A stretch of 32,930 nt of DNA from Deltaproteobacteria bacterium (GCA_019309945.1 JAFDFH010000004.1:1-32930), one strand, 5' to 3'; positions 25,629 to 32,930 are shown, counted from the first letter of the stretch. Made by a program: numbers and translations. Notes: a model not told the origin generated them from the sequence alone.

Positions 25629-28043
25629 TTACCGCGGTAACATTCCATCAAATGCGTCTATAAGTTTATCTGTAATATCCCTATGTAGTTGATTTACATT
25701 GTCATCTTCAAGTGTCTCTTTTGGCGATCGGTATATTATTCGAAGAGAGATACTTTTTTTACCGGGTGGAATCGGATCACCTTCGAACGTATTAAATAAA
25801 AGTACCCTTTCCACCAGGTCTTCGTCAATTGCGTTAATGCTTTCCATTATATTTCTGGATTCGATATCCTTATTTATAATAATGGTAATGTCTCGAGCGA
25901 CGGCGGGAAATTTGGGCAGTGGTTTTGAGTGCCGAATGTCGGGGATGTAAGGTATGAGGGTGTCCAGATTAAGTTCGAAAATAAAGGCGGCTTGCTTCAA
26001 ATCATAATTCCGAAGGACTTGAGGCGTTACTTCCCCAACAAGACCCAGGGTGTCATTGCAAGTGTTGATACATGCGGTATATCCGGGTTTTGTATATGTA
26101 CAAGAAATTCCGGGTATTTGGGTGAATATGATGTTGTCGACATTCAAACTGTACAACAGGCCTTCAATCACGCCTTTGATATCGTAAAAATCACAAACGG
26201 TTTCATCATGATGCCAAGAAGCATCAAACCTTGTCCCGGTCCAGATACCTGCCAGCATTTCTATTTCTTCCGGCAGGTTGTCCGGGCCTCTACTGATAAA
26301 GATTTTTCCCACTTCAAACAATTTAAGATTTCTGACTTGATGAGCAATGTTGCGGTGCACCGTTTCTAATAGGCCGGGAATCAATGAAGTTCTCATGACG
26401 GCCTGATCTTCTGTCAAGGGGTTCAAAACATCTACCATCTTCCTTCTTGAATCGTCCGATTGAAGGGCGAGATGATCCCCCGATTTTTTGCTGATAAAAC
26501 TGTAATTGATTGCTTCCGTAAAGCCAAATCCGGTCATCATTGCTTTTATCGTATTTCTGATATCCAATTGCTTGGAAGCTGGACGGGCTTCGGCAGGTAT
26601 CAGTGGAAACGTGGTCGGAATAGTATTATACCCCGAAAGACGGGCAACCTCTTCCATAAGATCGACAGGTCTTTCAATATCCACTCTGAAAGAGGGAGGA
26701 AACACAGTGAGTTTATCACCATTATTTTTTTTCACGTCGAATTCGATCGATTTCAACAGATCTTCCATGTTGTTTTGATCCAGGTGGGTTCCAAGGATAC
26801 GGTTTGTAGCCTTGACACTCAAAGCTATCGCTTGCTTTGATATCTTGCCGGGATGTTCATCAATAATTCCTTCGATTAACCGGCCCCCTGCGATTGTAGC
26901 CATTAGCTGAGCGGCTCTGTTTGCTGCTCTTAGCGTGCCTTCTGGATCGACGCCGCGTTCAAAACGGTGGGAAGCCTCCGTGCTTGAGCCTATCTTCTTT
27001 GAAGTTCTTCGAATACTTGTGGGGCTGAAATACGCACTTTCAATCAGAACACGTGTGCTGCCCGCTTCTATTTCCGAGTTAAGCCCCCCCATGACGCCTG
27101 CAATGGCTACAGGTCCACGCCCATCGCAGATCATCAGTATATCCCGGGAAAGTATTCGTTCTTTATGGTCAAGCGTGGTAAACGTTTCACCTTCATTTGC
27201 CAGTCGGACAACAATTCTATTTTCGACCAAACGGTCAAAATCAAATGCGTGTAGCGGTTGACCGGTTTCCAATAATACAAAGTTGGTGATGTCAACAATG
27301 TTGTTAATCGGCCTTAATCCAACCGACAGGAGACGGTCCTGAAGCCAAAAGGGAGAGGCTTCAACCGAAATGTCCACCAGAAGCCTTGCAACGTATCTCC
27401 GACAGTGGTCCGGCGCTTCGATGACGACAGAAGTGTGCGCAGCAATATTGTCGATTGTTTCGGGGAGCGTACATTCGGGATATTTTAACCTTGTTTTCTG
27501 GATCGCGGCGATTTCTCTACCGACACCGATGATACTTAGACAGTCTGGTCGGTTTGGAGTAAGATCGATTTCAAGCACTTTGTCTGAAAGCTCAAGTGCT
27601 TTTGCGAGCGGATTTCCCACAATTAAAGATGGATCGAGGATCATGATCCCGGAGCGGTCTGTGCCCAGTCCCAGTTCCTTCGCGCTGCACAGCATACCTT
27701 CCGAGGGCACGCCGCGTATGATTTCCTTTTCTAAAGTAGTTCCATCAGAAAGAAGAGTTCCGGGTAAAGCCACCGGTGCAAGTGAATTTTTGTTGATGTT
27801 TGGGGCTCCACATACAATAGAGATCATGCGGTTACCAACATCCACATTGCAAAGCTTTAGCTTGGCAATGTGGGGATGAGGGTTGATTTCATTGATGCGG
27901 CCAACGACGACACGGTTCAGGTATTCATATCGATCGGAAACGGATTCAACTTCAAGCCCGACCATGGTAAGTGCGTCGGCCAGATCATTGATCTCCATTT
28001 CGATTGGAACATATTTATTTAGCCAGCTCAAACTAGCTTTCAT
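25629..28043 (-). CDS. pheT: Phenylalanine-tRNA ligase beta subunit
   Basis: 804 aa, the normal length. N-terminal tRNA-binding OB domain (about 40-150, 'VVGRINEINPHPHIAKLKLC'), B3/B4 editing region (about 210-390), B5 domain (about 405-480), the catalytic-like core, and a C-terminal ferredoxin-fold anticodon-binding domain (about 710-804, 'PKFPAVARDITIII' to 'QLHRDITDKLIDAF'). It pairs with PheS as an alpha2-beta2 enzyme charging tRNA-Phe. It begins 21 bp after pheS. Confidence 0.98.
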   Translation of the reverse strand: MKASLSWLNKYVPIEMEINDLADALTMVGLEVESVSDRYEYLNRVVVGRINEINPHPHIAKLKLCNVDVGNRMISIVCGAPNINKNSLAPVALPGTLLSDGTTLEKEIIRGVPSEGMLCSAKELGLGTDRSGIMILDPSLIVGNPLAKALELSDKVLEIDLTPNRPDCLSIIGVGREIAAIQKTRLKYPECTLPETIDNIAAHTSVVIEAPDHCRRYVARLLVDISVEASPFWLQDRLLSVGLRPINNIVDITNFVLLETGQPLHAFDFDRLVENRIVVRLANEGETFTTLDHKERILSRDILMICDGRGPVAIAGVMGGLNSEIEAGSTRVLIESAYFSPTSIRRTSKKIGSSTEASHRFERGVDPEGTLRAANRAAQLMATIAGGRLIEGIIDEHPGKISKQAIALSVKATNRILGTHLDQNNMEDLLKSIEFDVKKNNGDKLTVFPPSFRVDIERPVDLMEEVARLSGYNTIPTTFPLIPAEARPASKQLDIRNTIKAMMTGFGFTEAINYSFISKKSGDHLALQSDDSRRKMVDVLNPLTEDQAVMRTSLIPGLLETVHRNIAHQVRNLKLFEVGKIFISRGPDNLPEEIEMLAGIWTGTRFDASWHHDETVCDFYDIKGVIEGLLYSLNVDNIIFTQIPGISCTYTKPGYTACINTCNDTLGLVGEVTPQVLRNYDLKQAAFIFELNLDTLIPYIPDIRHSKPLPKFPAVARDITIIINKDIESRNIMESINAIDEDLVERVLLFNTFEGDPIPPGKKSISLRIIYRSPKETLEDDNVNQLHRDITDKLIDAFDGMLPR

Positions 28044-28064
28044 ATCGAAATGACCTATAACCCA

Positions 28065-29072
28065 TTAAAACTGCTTTAAGAATCTGAAATTGTTTTCAAA
28101 ATACTTTCGAATATCATCGATTCGGTATTTCAGCATGGCGATTCGCTCCACGCCCATGCCAAAAGCAAATCCGGTGTATCGGGTGGTGTCGTATCCTACG
28201 ATTTCAAAAACAGCAGGATGAACCATACCCGCGCCTAGCACCTCGAGCCATCCCGTGTGGGAACAAATTCTGCATCCTTTACCTCTGCATTGGACACATA
28301 GAATATCGATCTCTGCACTGGGTTCAGTAAACGGGAAGAAACTGGGACGGAATCTGAGGCTTGTCTGGTCATCAAACATTCGGTGAACAAATGTGGTTAG
28401 AATCCCTTTAAGATCGCCGAAGGAAACCTTTTTGTCGACCAATAGACCTTCCACCTGATGAAACATCGGTGTGTGGGTCAGATCGGAATCGCATCGGTAG
28501 ACTTTGCCCGGCGCAATTACTCTTAAAGGCGGTGAATGTTTCTCCATTACTCTCACCTGGATGGGAGATGTGTGTGTTCGCAGGACAATCGCATCGGAAA
28601 TATAGAACGTATCTTGCATGTCCCGTGCAGGGTGATTTTTTGGAATATTAAGCGCTTCAAAATTATAGTAATCTTTTTCTACCTCCGGTCCTTCAGCAAT
28701 ATCAAAGCCCAGTCTTGTAAAAATGTCACAAATCTGAAGGGTAATTTGTGTGATAGGATGCAGATAGCCCCGTTGAGCCGTTCTTCCAGGCAATGAAACG
28801 TCAATTCGGTCATCTGTTTCAGACGGCTCGGTTTCAAAACGTCGAATGGCTTCTCGGAACTGTGCATCCAGGAAATGCTTGATTTCATTGGCCTCTTTTC
28901 CGATGTCGGGACGTTTTTGCGGTGGGAGTTTGGAGATATTCCTTAGGAATTGAGTAACGATACCCTTTCGGCCCAGATAGCGGATGGAGAGGGCTTGGAT
29001 ACTTTCGAGATCCGGGGCTGATTGAAGTTTCTCCAGCGCCTCGGCCTTGATCTGTCCGATGGATTTTTTCAC
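28065..29072 (-). CDS. pheS: Phenylalanine-tRNA ligase alpha subunit
   Basis: 335 aa, class II synthetase. N-terminal coiled coil (about 1-85), motif 2 'VYRCDSDLTHTPMFHQVEG' and motif 3 'GFAFGMGVERIAMLKY' near the C-terminus. The segment 'CVQCRGKGCRICSHTGWLE' has four cysteines and may bind zinc, as in a subset of bacterial PheS. It follows rplT by 162 bp. That gap has no obvious Phe-rich leader peptide of the enteric pheM type. Confidence 0.98.
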   Translation of the reverse strand: MKKSIGQIKAEALEKLQSAPDLESIQALSIRYLGRKGIVTQFLRNISKLPPQKRPDIGKEANEIKHFLDAQFREAIRRFETEPSETDDRIDVSLPGRTAQRGYLHPITQITLQICDIFTRLGFDIAEGPEVEKDYYNFEALNIPKNHPARDMQDTFYISDAIVLRTHTSPIQVRVMEKHSPPLRVIAPGKVYRCDSDLTHTPMFHQVEGLLVDKKVSFGDLKGILTTFVHRMFDDQTSLRFRPSFFPFTEPSAEIDILCVQCRGKGCRICSHTGWLEVLGAGMVHPAVFEIVGYDTTRYTGFAFGMGVERIAMLKYRIDDIRKYFENNFRFLKQF

Positions 29073-29234
29073 TTTTTAGGCACTATGTTGAGACTAAAAT
29101 TCCGGATTCCTGCGATTCATTATTCCAATTAGGTGCAAAGCAAACGCAGTTCCCTTGAACACAATCGGCTAATTTTTGCGGTCATTCAATGATGAAACGA
29201 CAAATGCTGTTTGTCCTGTATACCGAATCCCGAG

Positions 29235-29585
29235 TTAAATCTGTTCGGAGGCAAGATTGACGATCCGGGTAAATCCAGCCGGATCAGATATTGCCAATTC
29301 CGCAAGAACTTTTCTGTCAAGGGCAATATTGGCGCGTTTTAATCCATGAATAAATTTACCGTAGGTAAGATTATTCATACGCACAGCTGCATTGATCCTG
29401 ATGATCCAGAGTCTCCTGAAATCACGTTTACGCACCCGTCGATCTCGGTAAGCATACATGAGAGCCTTATCTACAGCGTCTGCTGCGGTGCGGAATAATT
29501 TACTGCGACCGCCGCGAAACCCTTTCGCCAGTTTCAACACTTTTTTTCGTCTTCTTCTTGCTTTATAACCTCTTTTAACACGCAT
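29235..29585 (-). CDS. rplT: 50S ribosomal protein L20
   Basis: 116 aa from ATG 29585: 'MRVKRGYKARRRRKKVLKLA' start, 'GFRGGRSKLFRTA', 'YRDRRVRKRDFRRLWI'. An upstream in-frame start at 29618 would add 11 residues, but TAGGAG sits 7 nt before the 29585 ATG and the family starts there. L20 binds 23S rRNA early in assembly and in several bacteria represses its own operon. Confidence 0.98.
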   Translation of the reverse strand: MRVKRGYKARRRRKKVLKLAKGFRGGRSKLFRTAADAVDKALMYAYRDRRVRKRDFRRLWIIRINAAVRMNNLTYGKFIHGLKRANIALDRKVLAELAISDPAGFTRIVNLASEQI

Positions 29586-29636
29586 TGTTATTCTCCTAAA
29601 GATTTCGAATTTCTTCAAAGCTCTGCGGCCGTCTTT

Positions 29637-29834
29637 CTATCCATTCGGAAGGAGTTGGCTTAAGACCTTTTTATTTGTCTTATCAACAAGATGGCTCTTT
29701 CTCAGGGATCTTTTACGTTTGGTGGTTTTTTTTGTTAAAATATGATTTGCATGGGATTTTGAATAAACCAGTTTACCCGTTCCGGTTTTTCTAAAACGTT
29801 TTGCTGCAGATCGGTTGGTTTTTATTTTTGGCAT
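29637..29834 (-). CDS. rpmI: 50S ribosomal protein L35
   Basis: 65 aa, 'MPKIKTNRSAAKRFRKTGTG' and 'KRKRSLRKSHLVDKTNKK' are the family signature. AAGGAG precedes the ATG. It lies between infC and rplT in the conserved order; the upstream leader holds a stem-loop (29857-29903). Confidence 0.98.
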   Translation of the reverse strand: MPKIKTNRSAAKRFRKTGTGKLVYSKSHANHILTKKTTKRKRSLRKSHLVDKTNKKVLSQLLPNG

Positions 29835-29856
29835 TGTTTATCTTCTCCTTATTTCT

Positions 29857-29903
29857 CAAAAAAATAGATGGCGTGAGCAATCGGTAATTACAAGCTCACG
29901 CCA
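29857..29903 (-). terminator. Stem-loop with T-tract in the rpmI leader (attenuator candidate)
   Basis: On the minus strand TGGCGTGAGC (complement of 29894-29903) pairs perfectly with GCTCACGCCA (complement of 29869-29878) around a 15-nt loop, and is followed by TCTATTTTTTTG, shortly before the rpmI ribosome binding site. The geometry is that of an intrinsic terminator placed between infC and rpmI-rplT, where L20- or IF3-dependent control is known in other bacteria. Direct evidence of attenuation is lacking. Confidence 0.65.
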
Positions 29904-30000
29904 CCATTGAAAAATTTCATCAAATCATTTAATGGGTCACACTTTTCAATAAACGGATATTTTTATCTGGTTCGGGAGGGTGTTTATCCTCAATTCATTT

Positions 30001-30142
30001 GAGCCAATTTCAAAACGTCCCATTTTGCCCAATCTCTGCGTCAGGCTCAAATTTTAATCCTCGAAATACTATATGTATTCCTGTGGTTAAAATTTCTGCC
30101 TTCCTTGACCTTGAACAAACTGAAACGTTTTGAAACTGGCTC
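30001..30142. repeat. Family B repeat, copy 2
   Basis: 142 bp directly after the infC stop. Arms GAGCCAATTTCAAAACGT at the left and GAGCCAGTTTCAAAACGT at the right read in reverse (17/18). An internal pair AAATTTTAA (30049-30057)/TTAAAATTT (30087-30095) adds a second stem, so the whole unit can fold into one long hairpin. A 4-bp ATTT flanks both ends (29997-30000, 30143-30146), possibly a target duplication but too short to be sure. Confidence 0.85.
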
Positions 30143-30151
30143 ATTTGCAAA

Positions 30152-30673
30152 TTATTTTGGCGCCAGGACCATCATCATCATACGGCCCTCAAATTTGGGG
30201 AACTGCTCCACTATTGAGATGTCAGCAGTTTCTATCGAAATTTTTTCAAGTAAATCTTTCCCGCGCTGGGAAAACGCAATTTCACGCCCCCTGAAAATCA
30301 CAGAGACTTTGACCTTGTCTTTTTTTTCTAAAAATTTCTTGATATGACCGAGCTTGACCTGCAGATCGTGATCACTTGTTCTTGGGCGTATTTTTATCTC
30401 CTTAATCTGAAACGTGCTTTGCTTTTTTTTTGCTTCCTGTTGTTTTTTGGTCTGTTCATATTTGAACCGACCATAATCCATTATCTTGCAAACAGGGGGA
30501 TTTGCGCTGGGAGATATTTCAACCAGATCTAGACCAAAATCAGCAGCCGTTGCCAGTGCCTTATATGTTGGAATAATGCCAACCTGATTCCCGTCAGGAT
30601 CGATTACTCTCACCTCTTTTGCTCTTATATCCTTGTTAATATTTGTTCTGTTTACTTGTCTTGGTCTAGCTAT
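30152..30673 (-). CDS. infC: Translation initiation factor IF-3, AUA start
   Basis: Prevents premature 50S joining and proofreads the start codon. The conserved body 'RVIDPDGNQVGIIPTYKALA' to 'RMMMMVLAPK' is complete. No ATG/GTG/TTG gives a full N-terminus: a GTG at 30613 would cut off the conserved 'RQVNRTNINKDIRAKEV' segment. A perfect AGGAGG (30681-30686) lies 7 nt before an in-frame ATA at 30671-30673, giving 173 aa beginning (M)ARPRQVNRTNINKD. E. coli infC is known to start with AUU for IF3 autocontrol; AUA would serve the same purpose. Confidence 0.95.
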   Translation of the reverse strand: MARPRQVNRTNINKDIRAKEVRVIDPDGNQVGIIPTYKALATAADFGLDLVEISPSANPPVCKIMDYGRFKYEQTKKQQEAKKKQSTFQIKEIKIRPRTSDHDLQVKLGHIKKFLEKKDKVKVSVIFRGREIAFSQRGKDLLEKISIETADISIVEQFPKFEGRMMMMVLAPK

Positions 30674-30680
30674 ACCTTCA

Positions 30681-30686
30681 CCTCCT
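30681..30686 (-). promoter_or_regulatory. Ribosome binding site that fixes the infC AUA start
   Basis: Perfect AGGAGG on the minus strand, 7 nt from the ATA codon at 30671-30673. It is the only strong Shine-Dalgarno in reach, and there is no standard start codon at the right distance in the infC frame. Confidence 0.85.
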
Positions 30687-30746
30687 AAAATTCGAATTCG
30701 TTTTTTCTTTTTTAAGGATGCTGAATGGAATGAAATCGTGTAGATG

Positions 30747-30786
30747 AATATAGAATAACATTAGGAAATGCAAGAAAAAAATGCAA
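30747..30786 (-). promoter_or_regulatory. Candidate promoter region of infC
   Basis: On the minus strand two TTGCAT hexamers (30781-30786 and 30768-30773) occur 13 bp apart. The first is 17 bp from TAATGT (30758-30763); the second is 15 bp from TATATT (30747-30752). Either could be used; both are weak matches. Confidence 0.25.
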
Positions 30787-30891
30787 GAAAAAATGAAGGG
30801 CCAAGACCGGGAGAAATCGTTGCGTTTTTAAATGAAATAATTCTTCCAACCCTGTGATACGTTGACGTGATGGAAAACGGACAGGAAAAGT

Positions 30892-31392
30892 TTACTGGCC
30901 AAGTGTATGTTCGGCTAAAAGGCTTCCTTTACAGTAAGTATTTTTTGGATTTTGAAAATAGGCTTTTAAAAGTTCGAGACTCTCTTTACGCAATATGTTC
31001 GGTATGATGGATATTTTACGATTTTTGTACAAAGGGGTTAGTTTTGTCAAATCACAGCAGGTGCCCCCACCCATGACGTCTTCATAGGCGTATACGATTT
31101 TCCCAATACCGCTGAGTAAAATGGCGCCGAAACACATCAAACAGGGTTCTAAGGTACAAAACAGTGTGATTCCGCTTGGATCTATATCCTTGTTGAGATC
31201 TACAAATCGTCGTAAGGCCACCATTTCGGCATGGTCTATTTCATTCAGGGAATCTGCTGTAGTTCCTGTTCGGGATCCAGTAACAAGAACCTTGCCCTGA
31301 AATACCATGACACATCCAACAGGGAATTCCCCCACAGAAAAAGCGGATTTGGCCTGGTCCAAAGCTTTTTTCATAATTTTTTCGTAATTCAT
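30892..31392 (-). CDS. Cytidine/adenosine deaminase-family zinc enzyme
   Basis: About 166 aa from ATG 31392 ('MNYEKIMKKALDQAKSAF'). The zinc site is the HAE of 'DHAEM' and PCxxC of 'TLEPCLMCFGAI', as in TadA/guanine deaminase relatives. The segment after the second motif, 'YAYEDVMGGGTCCDLTKLTPLY', departs from the TadA pattern (D-K-GA...G), so substrate cannot be assigned: tRNA A34 or a free nucleoside/base are both possible. Upstream in-frame starts (31404, 31446) lie at or inside family B copy 4, which forms its leader; 31392 or 31404 is likely. It is 218 bp upstream of infC on the same strand. Confidence 0.85.
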   Translation of the reverse strand: MNYEKIMKKALDQAKSAFSVGEFPVGCVMVFQGKVLVTGSRTGTTADSLNEIDHAEMVALRRFVDLNKDIDPSGITLFCTLEPCLMCFGAILLSGIGKIVYAYEDVMGGGTCCDLTKLTPLYKNRKISIIPNILRKESLELLKAYFQNPKNTYCKGSLLAEHTLGQ

Positions 31393-31408
31393 ATTGTTTC
31401 CCATCCTA

Positions 31409-31549
31409 GTGTCCATCCATAAATTAGGATTTTTGTTCAAGATCAAGGCCTGCGAAAAAAATAACCACAGGCATATAGCTGATATTCCGAGGATTATTTT
31501 TTGAGCATAACGAAGAGGTTGGGCAAAAAGACCATTTATGGATGGGCCC
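31409..31549. repeat. Family B repeat, copy 4 (inverted)
   Basis: 141 bp in reverse orientation relative to copies 1-3. Its core reads 'TTGTTCAAGATCAAGG', 'AACCACAGGCATAT', 'CGAGGATTATTTTTTGAGC', 'TTGGGCAAAA'. The outer arms GTGTCCATCCATAAAT and (right end, in reverse) GGGCCCATCCATAAAT are a third, unrelated arm pair. It fills almost all the space between the HsdR-N-like gene and the deaminase gene. Confidence 0.8.
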
Positions 31550-31553
31550 TAAC

Positions 31554-32105
31554 CTACAACCTACAAATCGTGTCGTCACATGGACAACTTCCATCAACTT
31601 CATAGGCATAGACAATCCTGGATTCCATTTCCGCCCGGTTTGCCGAAATTGGCTTAAACCGAATATCCGCAACTCTTTGCACCAATGTCATTTTGGAAGG
31701 AATTGAATCCAGGCCGCTTTGGATCACCTTCCCGGTGGCACCATCTAAAATCTCGGCGTCTTCGCCATTTGTGACAACAACAATTGGAACCTGATAAGAC
31801 GCAACCAGTCTTGATGCCGCCAGTGCCGGGCGATGTCGGGTCACAATGGAGCCGGGCCCGTATTTTATTATCATACAAACCTTACCGGACAGGAAAATCT
31901 TAAAATCGACCTTGACAATTGCACTTTTATCCCCGGCTTTTACAAGAAGTTTACATCGTGGTTCAATTTCATTTTTGGCATACTTCTTTTTTTCTACCAA
32001 CAGACGCGCCAAGTTCTGCCGATACCGTTCATCATGGGTATCTTCTAAGGTTTCACCGGTGATAAAATCGATTAATTCGCCAAGTATAAGGTGATGCCCA
32101 GTCAT
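31554..32105 (-). CDS. Stand-alone HsdR-N-like (PD-(D/E)XK fold) protein, probably inactive
   Basis: 183 aa resembling the N-terminal nuclease domain of type I restriction HsdR subunits (HSDR_N): 'RYRQNLARLLVEKKKYAKNEIEPR', 'VDFKIFLSGKVCMIIKYG', and a late 'VASYQVPIVVVTNGEDAEIL' all match in order. The active site would be D67 followed by E-x-K, but here it reads I79-I-K81, so the glutamate is missing and cleavage is doubtful. Many bacteria carry such single-domain proteins with no known role. The C-terminus ends with a short cysteine-containing tail 'CPCDDTICRL'. The start lies 13 bp from family B copy 3. No methylase or specificity subunit is nearby. Confidence 0.65.
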   Translation of the reverse strand: MTGHHLILGELIDFITGETLEDTHDERYRQNLARLLVEKKKYAKNEIEPRCKLLVKAGDKSAIVKVDFKIFLSGKVCMIIKYGPGSIVTRHRPALAASRLVASYQVPIVVVTNGEDAEILDGATGKVIQSGLDSIPSKMTLVQRVADIRFKPISANRAEMESRIVYAYEVDGSCPCDDTICRL

Positions 32106-32118
32106 AATCGCTCAAGTT

Positions 32119-32270
32119 GAGCCAATTTCAAAACGTCCCATTTTGCCCAATCTCTGCGTCAGGCTCAAAGTTTAATCCTAGAAATACCCAATGTATTCCG
32201 GCGGTTAATCCGCCTCAGGCGGATCGCCTTCCTTGACCTTGAACAAACTGAAACGTTTTGAAACGGGCTC
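32119..32270. repeat. Family B repeat, copy 3
   Basis: 152 bp; shares both arms and core with copy 2 (GAGCCAATTTCAAAACGT at the left, GAGCCCGTTTCAAAACGT at the right in reverse). Its second core stem is replaced by ATCCGCC-TCA-GGCGGAT (32208-32224), a perfect small palindrome not found in the other copies. No clear target duplication; GTT borders both sides. Confidence 0.85.
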
Positions 32271-32451
32271 GTTAATAAAAAATGTCCTTCACCCATCATC
32301 AGAATAACATGATAACATTCCAAGCCGATTATAGTGATGAGAATTTATGGAAGTCAAAGTAAATTTTTCGAATAAAATATCAGTCAGTGGAACAACGGAC
32401 ATCCATCTGCCATCTCGTATCTGTCGAAGGGTTTAGCGGGTAAAACGATTA

Positions 32452-32721
32452 GTAACTTCTCAATATATTCCGGTAGGCCTGCTACGCCATCCGGTCATTT
32501 TTTTCAATACAGCCAAAACTTGCCGTTAAGGGCGCCTAACAGTGACCCGCGCACGGGATCTAAAATGAGTGTGTCGCTTGGCACAAACAGGCTACAATCA
32601 ACAATTGATGCTGTTCGGGTCACTGTAAGCCGCCCTAAACGGCTTCAAACAGTTGCCCGCTTTGAAAAAAATGACCGGATGACTCCGCTGGTAGTTTAAC
32701 CATAAGTTTTTGAGAAGCTAC
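32452..32721. mobile_element. Family A repeat, copy 3 (complete, with 8-bp target duplication)
   Basis: 270 bp, the best-preserved copy. Outer ends GTAACTTCTCAA and (right, in reverse) GTAGCTTCTCAA; inner inverted blocks CATCCGGTCATTTTTTTCAA (32488-32507) and its exact reverse complement (32662-32681). Perfect 8-bp flanking direct repeats AACGATTA (32444-32451 and 32722-32729) mark insertion. No coding capacity for a transposase, so it must have been moved in trans. Confidence 0.92.
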
Positions 32722-32729
32722 AACGATTA

Positions 32730-32930
32730 TTTGAAACCATTTGAAATTATATCAAATATCTTTTAATAGATGACTCACATCTTGACATCGGCACTTTTTT
32801 CCCCATATCATTATAAGTAACCGTTCACGGAACGTTGAAATTAGAAAATAGAAATTGGGAATTTGGCCTTCATGCTTTTGTACTGTTGATGAACGCATTC
32901 AATTGGGGGCCCAGTTTTTCAACTATTGCT
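32730..32930. other. Right-end intergenic sequence
   Basis: AT-rich sequence after repeat A copy 3 with no supported gene on either strand; only the candidate promoter above stands out. Confidence 0.5.
32782..32811 (+). promoter_or_regulatory. Candidate outward-facing promoter
   Basis: TTGACA (32782-32787), 18-bp spacer, TATCAT (32806-32811) on the plus strand, pointing out of the window. No gene begins before the window ends, so its target is unseen. Confidence 0.35.

Noticed and set aside
29073..29234. pheM-like Phe attenuator before pheS
   Set aside because: No short frame with consecutive Phe codons and no terminator-type stem with a T-tract was found; only a 6-bp hairpin (GACAAA/TTTGTC) is present.
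1..32930. CRISPR array or prophage
   Set aside because: No regularly spaced short direct repeats and no phage structural, integrase or cas genes were seen.

Overview
The window reads as chromosome of an anaerobic, probably sulfate-reducing member of the Desulfobacterota (former Deltaproteobacteria, Desulfobacterales-like). This rests on protein style and gene content: a RACo-type ASKHA ferredoxin, a DUF362/ferredoxin fusion, a PocR-type sensor domain and a PAS hybrid kinase. No 16S or other taxonomic marker is present, so the placement is inference.

Layout. (1) 1-700: a mobile-element-like repeat (family A, copy 1), then a small unknown gene. (2) 738-8341, all minus strand: hybrid histidine kinase, exosortase-type polysaccharide deacetylase (ATGA overlap), small membrane protein, radical SAM protein, a cyclic-nucleotide-binding protein without a DNA-binding domain, and a RACo-like protein whose ATG abuts the preceding stop codon. 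(3) 8342-11883, plus strand: a short family A copy with perfect 8-bp target duplications, then a promoter and an orphan gene resembling the C-terminal part of BREX BrxC, a stand-alone PocR domain and a DUF362 ferredoxin protein. (4) 11911-24923, minus strand: a long translation/RNA-metabolism operon, in transcription order tRNA-Gly(CCC), rimP, nusA, a 67-residue gene, infB, DUF503 gene, rbfA, nrnA, truB, rpsO, pnp, M16 protease, dut, MBL-fold hydrolase. A tRNA with a strong promoter, followed by an intrinsic terminator just before rimP, recalls the metY-rimP-nusA-infB leader of E. coli. (5) 25225-30673, minus strand: infC, rpmI, rplT, pheS, pheT, merR-type gene. infC seems to start at an AUA codon 7 nt after a perfect AGGAGG. 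(6) 30892-32105, minus strand: a cytidine/adenosine deaminase-family gene and a stand-alone HsdR-N-like domain lacking its catalytic glutamate. (7) 32106-32930: repeats (B copy 3, A copy 3) and an outward-facing promoter candidate.

Most genes are housekeeping. The least explained material is two families of short repeats. Family A (three copies; 270 bp when complete) has bipartite terminal inverted repeats beginning GTAACTTCTC, and two copies show perfect 8-bp target duplications, which suggests a non-autonomous element of IS66-like type. Family B (four copies, about 141-152 bp) keeps one core while three unrelated pairs of outer arms appear, each pair self-complementary.

I found no CRISPR array, rRNA, prophage or complete insertion sequence. 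Starts were revised where the sequence argued for it (radical SAM, rplT, infC, deaminase, rimP, merR).
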